Positions 16,757 to 27,058 of a stretch of DNA of 64,000 nt are shown here, piece after piece (the stretch's first letter is position 1; every line of letters starts with the position of its first letter). The DNA comes from OM182 bacterium MED-G28 (GTDB lineage Bacteria; Pseudomonadota; Gammaproteobacteria; Pseudomonadales; Pseudohongiellaceae). The stretch is from NCBI GenBank assembly GCA_002457215.1, contig NTJZ01000012.1, positions 1 to 64,000 of the forward strand, written 5' to 3'. The notes under the pieces are model-generated. The model ran no database searches and was not told the origin of the DNA. It saw only the letters and a program-made list of their open reading frames with translations. The position numbers were made by a program, and so were the translations under genes.

Positions 16757-19700
16757 TTAGAACCTCCATAATGCTCTGGCATAAATACGTCGACCACGTG
16801 GGTCAAACACCGTTGCATCATAGTTTAGGCCGCCGACTTCACGGTATGGCAAATCCTCATCGAACATATCGAGAACACCAACTGTGAAAACAGTACTACC
16901 CAAAGCTCCATTGTCCCAATCATGGGTATATCGGTATTGGACATCCCAGGTTTGGTAACTATCGATCTTCTTCGTGAGTAGTGATCTAACCAGATCATTG
17001 GCATTGACATAGGCAATATCGTAAGTGAGATCCCTGTAGGAGCCAATGTGGCGGTTGATAAGAGTTAAACCGTGGCGATCCCGTTGCCAACTAAAGGTAA
17101 GGTTACCCTTGTTGTCTGGCAGGGAACGAACATGGTTGCCGTTACCGCTGGTACCGGCAGCATTGAATACTCCAGTATCCAACAAGCCTCGTTCCAGTCC
17201 TGGCACACCGATTAGCTCGTAGTTATGCACGTGGGTGAAATCAGAACTGACGCGGAATCGGCCCAGGTCGGTCTCCCAAGAGTAACCAAGCTTTACGTCA
17301 ACACCTTCAGCCTCAATCTGACCGGCATTGATAGCTGCAAGTGTCAGAGTGATCATAGAGGCATTTTCGCTTCTAAATGCCCGGCTAATGCCAACCCCTT
17401 GCGTCGTATCCGTGTAAAGAGCTGGATTTACCACACAATTTAAACGCTCGTCTGAATCAGCGCCGTACTGGGCCGCCAGATCATTAGGATTACACTTTAT
17501 ATCCAAAACGGGACTATCAGAAGAAATAGAATCATTAAGAATGTAGTTATCAGGATTTCCTACAACCTGCTTGAATCTCTCGATCTCTGGCTGTACCGCG
17601 GAAATAGCTGGCTCGGGTAATACCCGATCCTGCACATCGAATTTCCACATATCCGCCTGCACACTAAGACCGTCTAGATTGCCACCTGGTGTCCAAATGA
17701 AACCAACACTGTAGGTATCAGCAGACTCGTTACCCACATACGGCGCGGGACCACCCAAGGTATAGCTGAATTCCGCTTCACCATTTTCCGGCGTCGGAGG
17801 GATCAAGCCCGCTCTAACCTGCTGATTGGAGATAGGATCATAGAAAACTGTAGAACTCGCTTCCAGCCCTTCCTCAACGATACCAATGTTCGGCGCGCGG
17901 AATGACTGAGAGAACGAACCTCTAACTAAGATATCGTCAGTGGGCCTCCAGCTAATAGCAAACTTAGGCGAAACTTCGCTGCCAATGTTGCCTCCATAAT
18001 CCTCGTACCTAACAGCGATCTGCGTTTCAATGCCTTCCATGAATGGCAAGGCCATCTCAACAAATGCTGCGCGAGTTGATCTCGTATGGTCGAAGTTAAA
18101 AATACACATCGAGCACTCGAAATTGTTATTCACGTAATGATAGTCATTGGGCACGCCAGCCGAGTCATAACCAAGAATCGCATTGAGACCCGGGTAGTTC
18201 ATTGAAGGCGCTCTTGAATGTGCTTGCCTTTCCCGATATTGACCACCGATTGCGATTGCCGCAGGTCCGCCTGCCATATCAAATAACTCACCACCAACAA
18301 CGGCATCTACCACGGACATTTGATTCCGCTTGTCTGCTCTGAGCACAGTTTCGTTTAACCAAGCCATCAATTCAGGCGAGTTGGCCACATTCGGGTTTGT
18401 AAACTGAGTCAGGTAGGGATTGTAAAACTCACATCCACCTTGACCTTGATTGTTACTGGTTAAAGCGTAGGACAGACTCTCACGGGTGGTTAAAACGTAC
18501 CCAGGGAAGAAAGTCTGTGTATAACCATCGCCGTAGTAATCCCAGGCAGTAGGTATAGCACCTCCAAATGGTCCTTTCTGGCCCTGCCAGTCAAAATCCG
18601 GCACACCGTTAGGAGTACAATTTGGACCACCTAAACCATTCGCCGCCATTTCGGTACGCGTACGATTAAAGGTCTGATAGGTCTGCTCATTGCTGGATGA
18701 ACTCCAGGAAAGACCCACGTCGTAGTTCCAAGGTCGATCGTTGTAGGTGAAATCACCACGCAGACCAAGTTGCACGATTGAGGATTCAGATGTGTTGTAA
18801 TTCGATCGATCACCGGTTCTGGGAATGCCGTCGCGGGGATTAATCAAGTGAGAAATGTTCATGCCACCATTCGCCAAAGAAACCGGAGCGTTGGTGATAC
18901 CAGTAGGCCGAGCATTACCAACTGCTGGTGCGTAGTAGCCTAATTCCGAAGGCGCACCAATTGAATAACCACCCCAGGCTGGATTACCGATATAAGAACC
19001 AGGCGTTGCCAACATTACTGTGGGACCGCGAGTCCGGCTAGAACCACCTGTATTGTTAAGGCCGCCACCCTCGAGAAAGATCTCGTTCTCCATGTAGTTA
19101 GCGAAAGAATAAAACTCCGCCGATTCATTGAAGGTATGATCAAAAGCTAGAGCGATACTGGTACGTTCAGTATCCCTGGAGAGGAAATTAAATCGGGAAA
19201 CATCCTCTAAACAGGTACCACCACGTTCACCACGCGTTTCCCTCAGGCTACCGGTAAAAAATGGTATGCCTTCAGCGCTGTTTAGTGATCCGCAAAGAGG
19301 GTCACTATAAACAGGCTCGTTAATACCACCTTGAGAGACGTTGAAGTCTACAATATCCTGAGCCAGGTAAGCCGGATTGATATTGGCCCCGAATGCAGCA
19401 CTGCTTATCCCCGAGCTAATTGAAGATACCGCACCGAGAAACTGCGAGTTCTCATCAATATGATTGCCGTCGAGCACATTAACCGCGTCTCGTTCAAAAC
19501 GCTCAGCCGAGATAACAAAATGGGTGTCGTTGTCGTCGCTGGCCCAACCCCAAATACCACTGATGGTTTCATCGAAAGAATCTCCAGCAGCTTCGATGTT
19601 CTGTATATCACCATAGAGTTCGAAACCTTCGAAATCTGTACGCATGATCACGTTGACCACACCAGCCACCGCATCAGCGCCGTAGAGAGCAGAGCCGCCA

Positions 19701-20152
19701 TCCGTGAGAACTTCGATGCGATCGGTCATAACAACCGGGATTGCATTGATGTCTACGAATTCACCACCGCCTTGGGTAATCGCCGCATAAGGCGAAACAC
19801 GCCTGCCGTTGATTAAGGTCAATGTCGAATTTTCGCCCAGGTTACGCAAGTTAACCTGCGCTGTACCTTCTACCTGTGAACGCTCTCCAGAACCGGAGTT
19901 GGTAAATGATCCCGAATTCACTTCAAGATTCTTTATCACGTCCCAGATGATCGCTGCACCTTGGGCTTCAATGCTCTCACGATCCACTACCTGAACCGGT
20001 GAGGGAGCATCAAGAGGCGTACCACGGATAAATGAACCCGTGACAACGACTTCTTCGATCTCGTCGTCCTGTGCTGCAGCTTGTATCGATAATCCTGCTA
20101 GGATCACGCCTGCCGCAATGGCCTTGCGTCGGCAAGGAAACTTTTTGCGCAT
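16757..20152 (-). CDS. TonB-dependent receptor
   Basis: This 1131-aa outer-membrane transporter would import a large or scarce nutrient using TonB energy. A signal peptide covers residues 1-27 (ending QAAAQD). A TonB-box-like EEVVVTGSFIRG is next, then the plug domain with the conserved TLTLINGRRVSPYA and YGADAVAGVVNVIM. The long beta-barrel ends in RALWRF, with the terminal aromatic needed for assembly. The plug type resembles receptors of marine gammaproteobacteria that import oligosaccharides, lipids or peptides. Without a linked sigma/anti-sigma pair or degradative locus the ligand is unknown. The neighbouring flavin oxidoreductase is divergent. Confidence 0.93.
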   Translation of the reverse strand: MRKKFPCRRKAIAAGVILAGLSIQAAAQDDEIEEVVVTGSFIRGTPLDAPSPVQVVDRESIEAQGAAIIWDVIKNLEVNSGSFTNSGSGERSQVEGTAQVNLRNLGENSTLTLINGRRVSPYAAITQGGGEFVDINAIPVVMTDRIEVLTDGGSALYGADAVAGVVNVIMRTDFEGFELYGDIQNIEAAGDSFDETISGIWGWASDDNDTHFVISAERFERDAVNVLDGNHIDENSQFLGAVSSISSGISSAAFGANINPAYLAQDIVDFNVSQGGINEPVYSDPLCGSLNSAEGIPFFTGSLRETRGERGGTCLEDVSRFNFLSRDTERTSIALAFDHTFNESAEFYSFANYMENEIFLEGGGLNNTGGSSRTRGPTVMLATPGSYIGNPAWGGYSIGAPSELGYYAPAVGNARPTGITNAPVSLANGGMNISHLINPRDGIPRTGDRSNYNTSESSIVQLGLRGDFTYNDRPWNYDVGLSWSSSSNEQTYQTFNRTRTEMAANGLGGPNCTPNGVPDFDWQGQKGPFGGAIPTAWDYYGDGYTQTFFPGYVLTTRESLSYALTSNNQGQGGCEFYNPYLTQFTNPNVANSPELMAWLNETVLRADKRNQMSVVDAVVGGELFDMAGGPAAIAIGGQYRERQAHSRAPSMNYPGLNAILGYDSAGVPNDYHYVNNNFECSMCIFNFDHTRSTRAAFVEMALPFMEGIETQIAVRYEDYGGNIGSEVSPKFAISWRPTDDILVRGSFSQSFRAPNIGIVEEGLEASSTVFYDPISNQQVRAGLIPPTPENGEAEFSYTLGGPAPYVGNESADTYSVGFIWTPGGNLDGLSVQADMWKFDVQDRVLPEPAISAVQPEIERFKQVVGNPDNYILNDSISSDSPVLDIKCNPNDLAAQYGADSDERLNCVVNPALYTDTTQGVGISRAFRSENASMITLTLAAINAGQIEAEGVDVKLGYSWETDLGRFRVSSDFTHVHNYELIGVPGLERGLLDTGVFNAAGTSGNGNHVRSLPDNKGNLTFSWQRDRHGLTLINRHIGSYRDLTYDIAYVNANDLVRSLLTKKIDSYQTWDVQYRYTHDWDNGALGSTVFTVGVLDMFDEDLPYREVGGLNYDATVFDPRGRRIYARALWRF

Positions 20153-20470
20153 TTTTTCTCTCCCCTATTTCTACTAAATTATCAACTTAACTATTTGGGT
20201 ATTGGTGTTCCAGGGGTAAATAACCCCGTAATGACGAATTTTTCAGTCTCGTCGTCTTTTCTGTAAAATGTCACTCAAACTGTGGCATCGCTCCGATCAC
20301 TCACTCAAAATCTGACCTAGGACGATAAAACTGACGAAAAATGGCTCAAACGCAGAGTTTATCGATGGTTTAGCTTCCATGTTACCATCGGTCTCAAAAC
20401 CGAATTCGTATCAAATCGACCCAATTACCGCCAAATTTTCAGCTCAACGCAGTTAGGTAGGTGCAACAAT
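20153..20470. other. Divergent promoter region between TonB receptor and luciferase-like gene
   Basis: There is no gene in this 318-bp stretch. Two inverted repeats stand out. One is GGGGT-AAATA-ACCCC at 20213-20227, about 60 bp upstream of the TonB-receptor start. The other is CGATGGT...ACCATCG at 20363-20369 and 20384-20390. Either could be an operator or a leader hairpin. I could not assign a promoter with confidence. Confidence 0.45.
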
Positions 20471-21463
20471 ATCAGACTCTCAGTCCTAGACCAATCACCA
20501 ATTAAAGCAGGCGGCGATGCATTTGCAGCTTTGCAGGAAACCCTAGAGCTGGCGCGGCTTTGCGACGACCTCGGATATTTCCGCTATTGGCTTGCAGAGC
20601 ATCATGCGTCCGATGCTTTGGCTGGATGCTCACCGGAAGTGCTTTTGGGCCGTCTAGGCGCGGAAACCCACAAAATCCGGATAGGTTCTGGCGGCATCAT
20701 GTTGCCTCACTATAGTCCTTATAAAGTCGCAGAAAATTTTAAAATACTGGAAACGCTTTATCCTGGTCGAATTGACCTCGGAATCGGTCGTGCACCGGGC
20801 ACAGACCCTTTTACGGCGGCAGCAATTCGTTATGGCTCCAGAGTCGGCCCCGAACATTTTCCGAACATGGTTCTAGACCTACAGGCTCTTCTCAATGATA
20901 GCGACCCACACACTCCGGGCATGGAAAATGCGCGGGCTTTTCCCCGCGTCGACACACCACCAGGGTTGTGGATGCTCGGCTCAAGCGAGGACAGTGCCAG
21001 CCTCGCAGCACTTACCGGACTTCCCTACAACTTTGCCTATTTTATTAATCCACAAATCAGACCTGACATATTTGATTACTACAGAAGTCATTTCAAACCT
21101 GGACCTAACTGGGACGAGCCCCACTCTGCCTTAACTCTTTTCACTGTGTGCGCGGAGACTGAAAAAGAAGCACTGGAGCTTTCCAAAAGCAGAGACCTTT
21201 GGTTCATTAGATTGCTTAGCGGAAATCCTGGTCCATTCCCCAGCGTAGAAGAAGCGATGGACTATGATTACAGTGCCGGAGAGATTCGTGCAATTGAAGA
21301 TAATCGAGACCGACGCGCCGTCGGGACTCCGGAACAGGTTTGCGAGAAGCTTGAGTCTTACGTCAAACAATTCGACTTGGACGAAGTAATGATACTTACC
21401 ATAACTCATGACGCAGATGCACGTCGACACTCCTATGAGTTACTGAGTTCTGCCTGGCAATGA
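20471..21463 (+). CDS. LLM-class (luciferase-like) flavin-dependent oxidoreductase, no canonical start codon
   Basis: This TIM-barrel flavin oxidoreductase is of the YhbW type. The conserved opening strand IRLSVLDQSPIKAGGDAFAA is encoded from the ATC at 20471 in frame with the rest. The family signature FRYWLAEHH follows, then GAETHKIRIGSGGIMLPHY and GRIDLGIGRAPGTD. No ATG, GTG or TTG occurs in frame upstream of the TTG at 20531, which would remove the first strand. AGGTAGGTG, a Shine-Dalgarno-like sequence, lies about 8 nt before the ATC. A near-cognate start or a sequence error is therefore likely. Full length from ATC is 330 aa, normal for the family. It presumably uses FMNH2 or F420; the substrate is unknown. 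Confidence 0.85.
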   Translation: MRLSVLDQSPIKAGGDAFAALQETLELARLCDDLGYFRYWLAEHHASDALAGCSPEVLLGRLGAETHKIRIGSGGIMLPHYSPYKVAENFKILETLYPGRIDLGIGRAPGTDPFTAAAIRYGSRVGPEHFPNMVLDLQALLNDSDPHTPGMENARAFPRVDTPPGLWMLGSSEDSASLAALTGLPYNFAYFINPQIRPDIFDYYRSHFKPGPNWDEPHSALTLFTVCAETEKEALELSKSRDLWFIRLLSGNPGPFPSVEEAMDYDYSAGEIRAIEDNRDRRAVGTPEQVCEKLESYVKQFDLDEVMILTITHDADARRHSYELLSSAWQ

Positions 21464-21526
21464 GTGGACGCAAACTGATAAAGCCTTTATGTTAATCTAG
21501 TTTGCCATCTGATAAAGGAGCATAAA

Positions 21527-22327
21527 GTGAAACTACTCTCTTCTCTCTTCATACTTTGTCTAGCCACCTCATCGGCTCATGCCCAACTCGCCACTCCTAA
21601 TGCAAACGGCATCACCTTTGGCCATGTGCATTTAAATGTTTCTGATATCGAGGAGCACAAACGTATATGGGTGGAGCATTTTAATGGCACGATTGTAGAA
21701 CGGGGCCCTCTTACTGTCGCAAAGCTGCCCAATATGATGGTAGCACTTACAGAAAGTGAACCAAGTATGGGGTCTCGAGAGACCAACATGCATCATTTTG
21801 GTTTTAAAGTACGCTCAATGGATAAGTTTCTAGACAAATGGCGAGCGGATGGCCTGGAAGTTGGTAGCATTTTTTTTGGCTCTGAAGGTCAACTAAATGC
21901 TTATGTAATTACACCAGATAATATTGCAGTCGAGATGCAAGAAGACCAAGGGCTACATGAAGAAATTACGGGGTATCACGTACATTGGTTTTTAGATAAC
22001 CCTGAAGAAATTCTGCAGTGGTATGTAGAAATGTTTGATTTAGAAATTCGACCCAGGGGACGTATTACGACAACAACCAATGTACCCGGAATGAATTTGA
22101 GCTTTGGCGCCAATAATAGTGGAAGACAAAATACACAAGGTTCGGCTATTGATCATATAGGCTTCGAAATCGACAACCTTGAAGAGTTTTGTAAGCAACT
22201 AGAAGCCAAAGGTATTGTATTTGATATTCCTTATCGGGAAATTCCTGCAATAGGACTCAATATTGCCTATTTTACTGATCCTTCTGGAGTCTATGTGGAG
22301 CTAACTGAAGGTTATGACGAATATTAG
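21527..22327 (+). CDS. Exported two-module VOC family protein
   Basis: This 266-aa protein has a Sec signal peptide (MKLLSSLFILCLATSSAHAQ) followed by two VOC modules. The first begins GITFGHVHLNVSDIEEHKRI, the second ITGYHVHWFLDNPEEILQWY. Each has the His and Glu positions (GHVHLN...VEMQ; YHVHWF...VELTEG) that bind metal in glyoxalase/extradiol-dioxygenase folds. Secretion of a VOC protein is less common than a cytosolic location. A GTG start is supported by AAGGAG seven bases upstream. It follows the flavin oxidoreductase on the same strand. Its reaction is unknown. Confidence 0.85.
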   Translation: MKLLSSLFILCLATSSAHAQLATPNANGITFGHVHLNVSDIEEHKRIWVEHFNGTIVERGPLTVAKLPNMMVALTESEPSMGSRETNMHHFGFKVRSMDKFLDKWRADGLEVGSIFFGSEGQLNAYVITPDNIAVEMQEDQGLHEEITGYHVHWFLDNPEEILQWYVEMFDLEIRPRGRITTTTNVPGMNLSFGANNSGRQNTQGSAIDHIGFEIDNLEEFCKQLEAKGIVFDIPYREIPAIGLNIAYFTDPSGVYVELTEGYDEY

Positions 22328-22557
22328 ATCAAGGTGGAGTTTGAAATTACCTTGAATAACTTCGGAAGACTTATACCCATGGGCAGAATCAAAATTTTTA
22401 TTTACCGGCGGTAAATAACGAAGATTTTGGAGAACTTAAAACATCACTGAGTTATATGTGATACCTGGCTTTCTATATTTTATGCCGGGTCCTCTAAAAT
22501 TTTTAAAATCATTTAGAGACGCTTTCAAAAGCCAGAATCAGTGGGCTAGCATACAAG

Positions 22558-25065
22558 ATGAAAAATATTTACAAAATCTCAATCAGTGGATTGCTAGTTT
22601 ATTTTTTAGCATTTAGCCTGACAAATCAAACAATGGCGCAATCCTCTAGCCAGCTAATAAGCTTGGAACAAGCTATGGCAGATCCGGATTGGCTAGGCAG
22701 ACAGCCACTCCAGCCATATTGGTCTGATGACAGCGAGTCAATCTACTATCGCCGTAAGAGGCAAGGTGCAGAGCAAACGGATATATTTCGTATTGCTCTT
22801 GATTCGAATACAGAAAATCAGATTCTCCCGGAAGAATTAAACAACATTGATATTGAAGGTAGCATTCTTTCAAGCAACTCACTCTTGAAAGTCTATGAGC
22901 GAGAGGGCGATATTTATGTAAAGGATTTCGGTTCTAGCAACGTCTCCCAACTCACAAGAACATCTGCAATTGAATCAAATCCGAGGTTTACAACCAACAA
23001 CGACAAGATAATTTTTAATCGTGACGGACAAACGTTTGTTCGCGATCTTAATTCTGGCCTAGAAGCTCAGATAGCTGATATCAGACTTGAAAACATCCCC
23101 CCTGAAGACAATAAAAACTATCTAGAAGAACAACAGACAAGACTGTTCGATATTATTCAACTCGACCAAGCAAGAAAGGAGCGCGAAGAAAATTTTAACG
23201 AAGAAAATCAGCGATTAGATGCATCACGGATCGCTCTCCCTTTTTACATGGGTAAAAATAGTGAGCTCTTGCTGTCAGTGTTATCACCCAATGAAAAATG
23301 GTTACTAGTTTCTCTGCGAAATAATACAGAACGCAATCTCGGACGAGCGGGAATAATGCCAAACTATGTTACTTCTTCTGGGTATACAGAAACCCGAGAA
23401 GTTCGGGCTCGCGTAGGGACAACTGATTTTTCAGATCAACAGCTTTACTTGCTCGATCTACAAAATCATCAAGTTGCGAATTTAAATTTAAATCAGCTTC
23501 CTTCAATACAAGTCAATCCTCTGTCAGATCAATCAGAAGATGCATTTCCCGACACGGATCAAGAACAAAAAAATCGCCAACTACAATTTGTCAATCTACA
23601 ATGGACACAGGACGGTAAAAAAGTTTTGTTCCAGGCAATAAGTAGAGACAACAAAGATCGTTGGCTACTTAGCTTGGATACTGAAAATCTTCGATTCGCT
23701 GAGTTAACGACAGATTCAAGTCAAGAAAATAAAGAGGAAACCAGTGACAGCGAGGCAATAATATCGGACCTAATGGCCCCGATCTATCTAGACTCCGATC
23801 ATTTAAGACTAGTTCACCACAATCATGACCCAGCTTGGATTAATCGGCAGTTCATTGGTGCGAACTGGTTGCCAGACAACCAATCTATTTTCTTTCTTAG
23901 CGAGCAAGACGGTTATGGACATCTCTATCTATTCGATGATGAGAATAGAAACGTAAATGCAAGTTCTAAACAAATCACACGGGGAAAATTCGAGATCCGC
24001 GAACCTACTTCCACTCGTGATGGAAAGCAAATCTATTTCCGCAGCAACATTGCCCACCCAACTATCTATAATATCTATCGCCTGAATATAAATAATGAGG
24101 AAATAGAACAGATCACTTCTTTAGGGGGTATGAGCCGGTATCAATTATCACCGGACGAATCAAAACTGCTTGTCGTACACAGCAAGGCGACACGTCCAGA
24201 CGAACTGTATGTAAGTCGCGCACGCCCCAACGCGGAGTCATCTCAAATTACTCACACCATTAGCGATGAATTTAATAACATAGCTTGGGTGGAGCCGGAA
24301 TTTGTAGAAATTGAATCTTCATTCTCAGAAGACCCGATTCATTCCCGCGCTTATACACCAACAGATGATGCCTATGGCAGACCTGCAGTGATTTTCATTC
24401 ATGGTGCGGGTTACTTGCAAAATTCTCATCAAGGATGGTCAGGTTACTTTCGTGAATTCATGTTTCATAGCTTTCTAGTCCAGCAGGGCTATGTGGTGTT
24501 AGATATGGATTATAGAGCTTCCTCAGGCTATGGCCGAGATTGGCGCACAGCCATCTATCAGCAAATGGGGACTCCTGAAGTTCAAGATCTTTCCGACGGC
24601 ATTAACTGGTTAGTTGAAAACAAGAATGTTGATCGAAACAAAGTCTGTACCTACGGCGGATCCTATGGCGGTTTCCTCACACTAATGGCGCTATTCAATG
24701 AACCAGACTTATTCGCTTGCGGCGCTGCACTGCGACCTGTGACGGATTGGGCAGCTTACAATCATGGATATACTTCGAATATTCTTAATATCCCTGAATT
24801 AGATCCAGCCGCCTACGAGCGCAGCTCACCGATTGAGTTCGCCGAAGGTTTGACTAAACCATTACTCATAGCGCACGGTATGCAGGACGATAATGTTTTC
24901 TTCCAGGATTCAGTAAGATTGGCACAACGACTGATCGAACTAGAGAAAGAAAATTGGGAATTAGCCGTGTACCCAATTGAAGCCCACGGTTTTCGCGAAC
25001 CGAGCAGTTGGCTTGATGAGTATCGTCGTATATACAAACTGATAAAGGATACTCTTGATAATTAG
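22558..25065 (+). CDS. S9 family peptidase (prolyl-oligopeptidase/DPP-IV-like), exported
   Basis: This 835-aa serine peptidase would cleave short peptides in the periplasm. A signal peptide lies at residues 1-28 (ending TMAQ). A seven-bladed TolB/WD40-like beta-propeller covers about 60-570, with repeated blade motifs such as RFTTNNDKIIF and SPDESKLLVV. The alpha/beta-hydrolase domain covers about 590-835. Its nucleophile is in the oxyanion-elbow motif GGSYGG (about 700-705), the Asp is near HGMQDDNV (about 776-783) and the His is in EAHGF (about 813). All three catalytic residues are present. It stands alone between the VOC gene and a convergent GDSL hydrolase. Confidence 0.92.
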   Translation: MKNIYKISISGLLVYFLAFSLTNQTMAQSSSQLISLEQAMADPDWLGRQPLQPYWSDDSESIYYRRKRQGAEQTDIFRIALDSNTENQILPEELNNIDIEGSILSSNSLLKVYEREGDIYVKDFGSSNVSQLTRTSAIESNPRFTTNNDKIIFNRDGQTFVRDLNSGLEAQIADIRLENIPPEDNKNYLEEQQTRLFDIIQLDQARKEREENFNEENQRLDASRIALPFYMGKNSELLLSVLSPNEKWLLVSLRNNTERNLGRAGIMPNYVTSSGYTETREVRARVGTTDFSDQQLYLLDLQNHQVANLNLNQLPSIQVNPLSDQSEDAFPDTDQEQKNRQLQFVNLQWTQDGKKVLFQAISRDNKDRWLLSLDTENLRFAELTTDSSQENKEETSDSEAIISDLMAPIYLDSDHLRLVHHNHDPAWINRQFIGANWLPDNQSIFFLSEQDGYGHLYLFDDENRNVNASSKQITRGKFEIREPTSTRDGKQIYFRSNIAHPTIYNIYRLNINNEEIEQITSLGGMSRYQLSPDESKLLVVHSKATRPDELYVSRARPNAESSQITHTISDEFNNIAWVEPEFVEIESSFSEDPIHSRAYTPTDDAYGRPAVIFIHGAGYLQNSHQGWSGYFREFMFHSFLVQQGYVVLDMDYRASSGYGRDWRTAIYQQMGTPEVQDLSDGINWLVENKNVDRNKVCTYGGSYGGFLTLMALFNEPDLFACGAALRPVTDWAAYNHGYTSNILNIPELDPAAYERSSPIEFAEGLTKPLLIAHGMQDDNVFFQDSVRLAQRLIELEKENWELAVYPIEAHGFREPSSWLDEYRRIYKLIKDTLDN

Positions 25066-25136
25066 CTCTTATACGCCAGTCGAAGCACGCAACTTCAAAA
25101 GTGTCTAGAGTATCCGTCTAAATCAGTAACATCGAC

Positions 25137-25844
25137 TTATTCGAAACGTGCTTCCTGCGGCATCAATGCAGCTCTAATAGTGGAGCCCCATATTAGATTA
25201 CCCATAGGATTTAAATGGAGTCCATCTTCAACGAAGATATCAGTCATAACTGTTCCATCTGCTTTTAGAAACGGATTCGCAGAGTCTATGTAATAAACCA
25301 AGGGGTCCTGCTTGGCGATTTCCTTGTAACCCATATTTACCTGCTGAGCATTTTTCCAGACATCAACGCGAAGAGTTGATGGTTTCACAGCCATTACATA
25401 AATTCGCGTATCCGGCAGAGCTTCATGCACCTTTGCTACAATCTGTTCAAACGTTGCGACGATTTCATGCTCCGGAATGCCGTAAGCGGTATCATTGTCG
25501 CCCTCATAGATAAGAATTGCTCTTGGCCTATATTTCAGAGCAACAGCATCAAGATGATGCAGCACATCATTCATTACACTGCCACCAAACCCGCGAGGAA
25601 TGACAGTCAGCGGCGCCAAGGCTTTTTCAGCTTGATCATTCCATCTAGCAATACTCGAGCTGCCGGTAAGCACGATGCCCCCTATCGGTGGAGAGTTCAT
25701 ACGATCTTGTCGTGCGAAGCGTTCCATAGCCTCATTCCAGACACCGGGGTCAGTCCCGCGCTGCGCTGTAGCTGGTAGTGCTAAAAAAACAAAAAGTGCT
25801 GCGATGAAGCCTTTTTGAATTAATCGACTTGTGAGCTTTTTCAT
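25137..25844 (-). CDS. SGNH/GDSL family hydrolase, exported
   Basis: This is a small secreted esterase or acetyl hydrolase of about 235 aa. The signal peptide begins MKKLTSRLIQKGFIAALFVF. Block I reads VLTGSSSIARW; the nucleophilic Ser is in the GSS that replaces the usual GDS. Block II is GFGGSVMNDV, block III is YEGDND and block V is DGLHLNP with the catalytic Asp-His pair. The second ATG (25844) is preferred over 25850 because AAGG sits at the right distance from it. Family members deacetylate carbohydrates or hydrolyse platelet-activating-factor-like lipids; the substrate here is unknown. Confidence 0.88.
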   Translation of the reverse strand: MKKLTSRLIQKGFIAALFVFLALPATAQRGTDPGVWNEAMERFARQDRMNSPPIGGIVLTGSSSIARWNDQAEKALAPLTVIPRGFGGSVMNDVLHHLDAVALKYRPRAILIYEGDNDTAYGIPEHEIVATFEQIVAKVHEALPDTRIYVMAVKPSTLRVDVWKNAQQVNMGYKEIAKQDPLVYYIDSANPFLKADGTVMTDIFVEDGLHLNPMGNLIWGSTIRAALMPQEARFE

Positions 25845-25912
25845 ACCCATACCTTCTTTGTGAAGTTACATTCTAAGAAATACGTGCCTAACTGTAATTT
25901 CGGTCCCTGAGT

Positions 25913-26857
25913 CTAATCCATGCGGCCGCCAAATTCTAACCATTGAGCCAATTCCGGACCACATTCTTTGAGTGCTACTTCAGCATAGGCAGAGTTCTGC
26001 TCATGGCTGAGTACGCCTTGCCAACGTTTATTGGTACCCTTGTGGAAAAAATCACTGGTGTCTTTCCATGCACCCGTCGAACCCCCTGGAGCCATATTCG
26101 TTGCATTTGACTTCATCGAGTCAAAGGAGACACCTTCGACCAGGTCCTGCCAAATATCTTCATTCACCGGAATACCAAGATACTCGGAGATCCTTCGCAT
26201 TTCGCCATCAGTATCTTTTAGTAAATCTTCAAAATGAACCATTAGAATGTTTGGCAGATGTCGATAATTCCACCAGGTTGCCGCATGACGCAAATGAGAC
26301 CAAAAGGGAAAACCGTTACTCTCCCAATGAAAAGGAGATCCATGCAACCAAACATCAAATCCCCCGGCAATATCTTTAATAGCTTCAATAGATTCGTGTG
26401 GAAGCGGAATTGCTGGCCCCTGTCTTCCGGGCGCATTATTCAGTTCATGAATCACTTCTGGTTTCATGTTGTGCCAGTGGTTCCACATAGACATAAAAAC
26501 ATCTCTGCCATCACGACCTACAAAGATATATTTAATTTCATCAAAAAAACGTATTCCATCTAAGGGGAGGTGCGTCTTTATATATCTTCTGTTTGTTAAA
26601 CCTTCCAATTGAGCCAGGACTTCCTCGATCGGGCCAAAATTTGCATCTAGCCAGGGTGACAACTCATCTTGCGGAATAGGCGGTTTAGGTTTTTGAAACA
26701 CAAGCGCAGCGCAGATGCCTTGCATCCAAGTTGTACCCGCTTTATAGGAAGTCGTGATAACAATATCATCGTCTCTCGCCTGGAAATCATCCCAGCGTTC
26801 ACTGTCAAACAAAGCGCTCCGGTACTTCAAGCTGTATTGAGGCTTATCACGATACAT
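25913..26857 (-). CDS. Sulfotransferase domain protein
   Basis: This 314-aa cytosolic sulfotransferase of the Sulfotransfer_1 family would move sulfate from PAPS to an alcohol or amine. The 5'-phosphosulfate-binding loop is TSYKAGTTWMQGI (about 34-46). The catalytic His is in KTHLPLDGI (about 95). The 3'-phosphate region is VGRDGRDVFMSMWNHW (about 112-127). The C-terminal GxxGxWK-like loop appears as APGGSTGAWKD. It is close in style to eukaryotic cytosolic (SULT1-like) enzymes, which occur sporadically in marine bacteria. The acceptor is unknown, and there are no PAPS synthesis genes nearby. Confidence 0.9.
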   Translation of the reverse strand: MYRDKPQYSLKYRSALFDSERWDDFQARDDDIVITTSYKAGTTWMQGICAALVFQKPKPPIPQDELSPWLDANFGPIEEVLAQLEGLTNRRYIKTHLPLDGIRFFDEIKYIFVGRDGRDVFMSMWNHWHNMKPEVIHELNNAPGRQGPAIPLPHESIEAIKDIAGGFDVWLHGSPFHWESNGFPFWSHLRHAATWWNYRHLPNILMVHFEDLLKDTDGEMRRISEYLGIPVNEDIWQDLVEGVSFDSMKSNATNMAPGGSTGAWKDTSDFFHKGTNKRWQGVLSHEQNSAYAEVALKECGPELAQWLEFGGRMD

Positions 26858-27058
26858 GCGAAATAGTTCCTTCTTCTTTAGCTATTGCCAGAGTTTATTG
26901 TAAACCTAATTTGGGTTCCAGTGCCTATATCACCCAATAGAGGTCTCAATCAAAGTACAACAATTGCACTAAGGATGACTCGAAATTCAACTCTAGGCTC
27001 TTTAAACAAATAAACAAATAATTTTATCAATCAGAAAAATAGGAAATACTCTTGGGTT

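Noticed and set aside
22400-22416. ATTTACC-GGC-GGTAAAT hairpin after the exported VOC gene, considered as a terminator
   Set aside because: It is a perfect dyad but not followed by a T-run on either strand; it may be an operator, but evidence is too weak to call.
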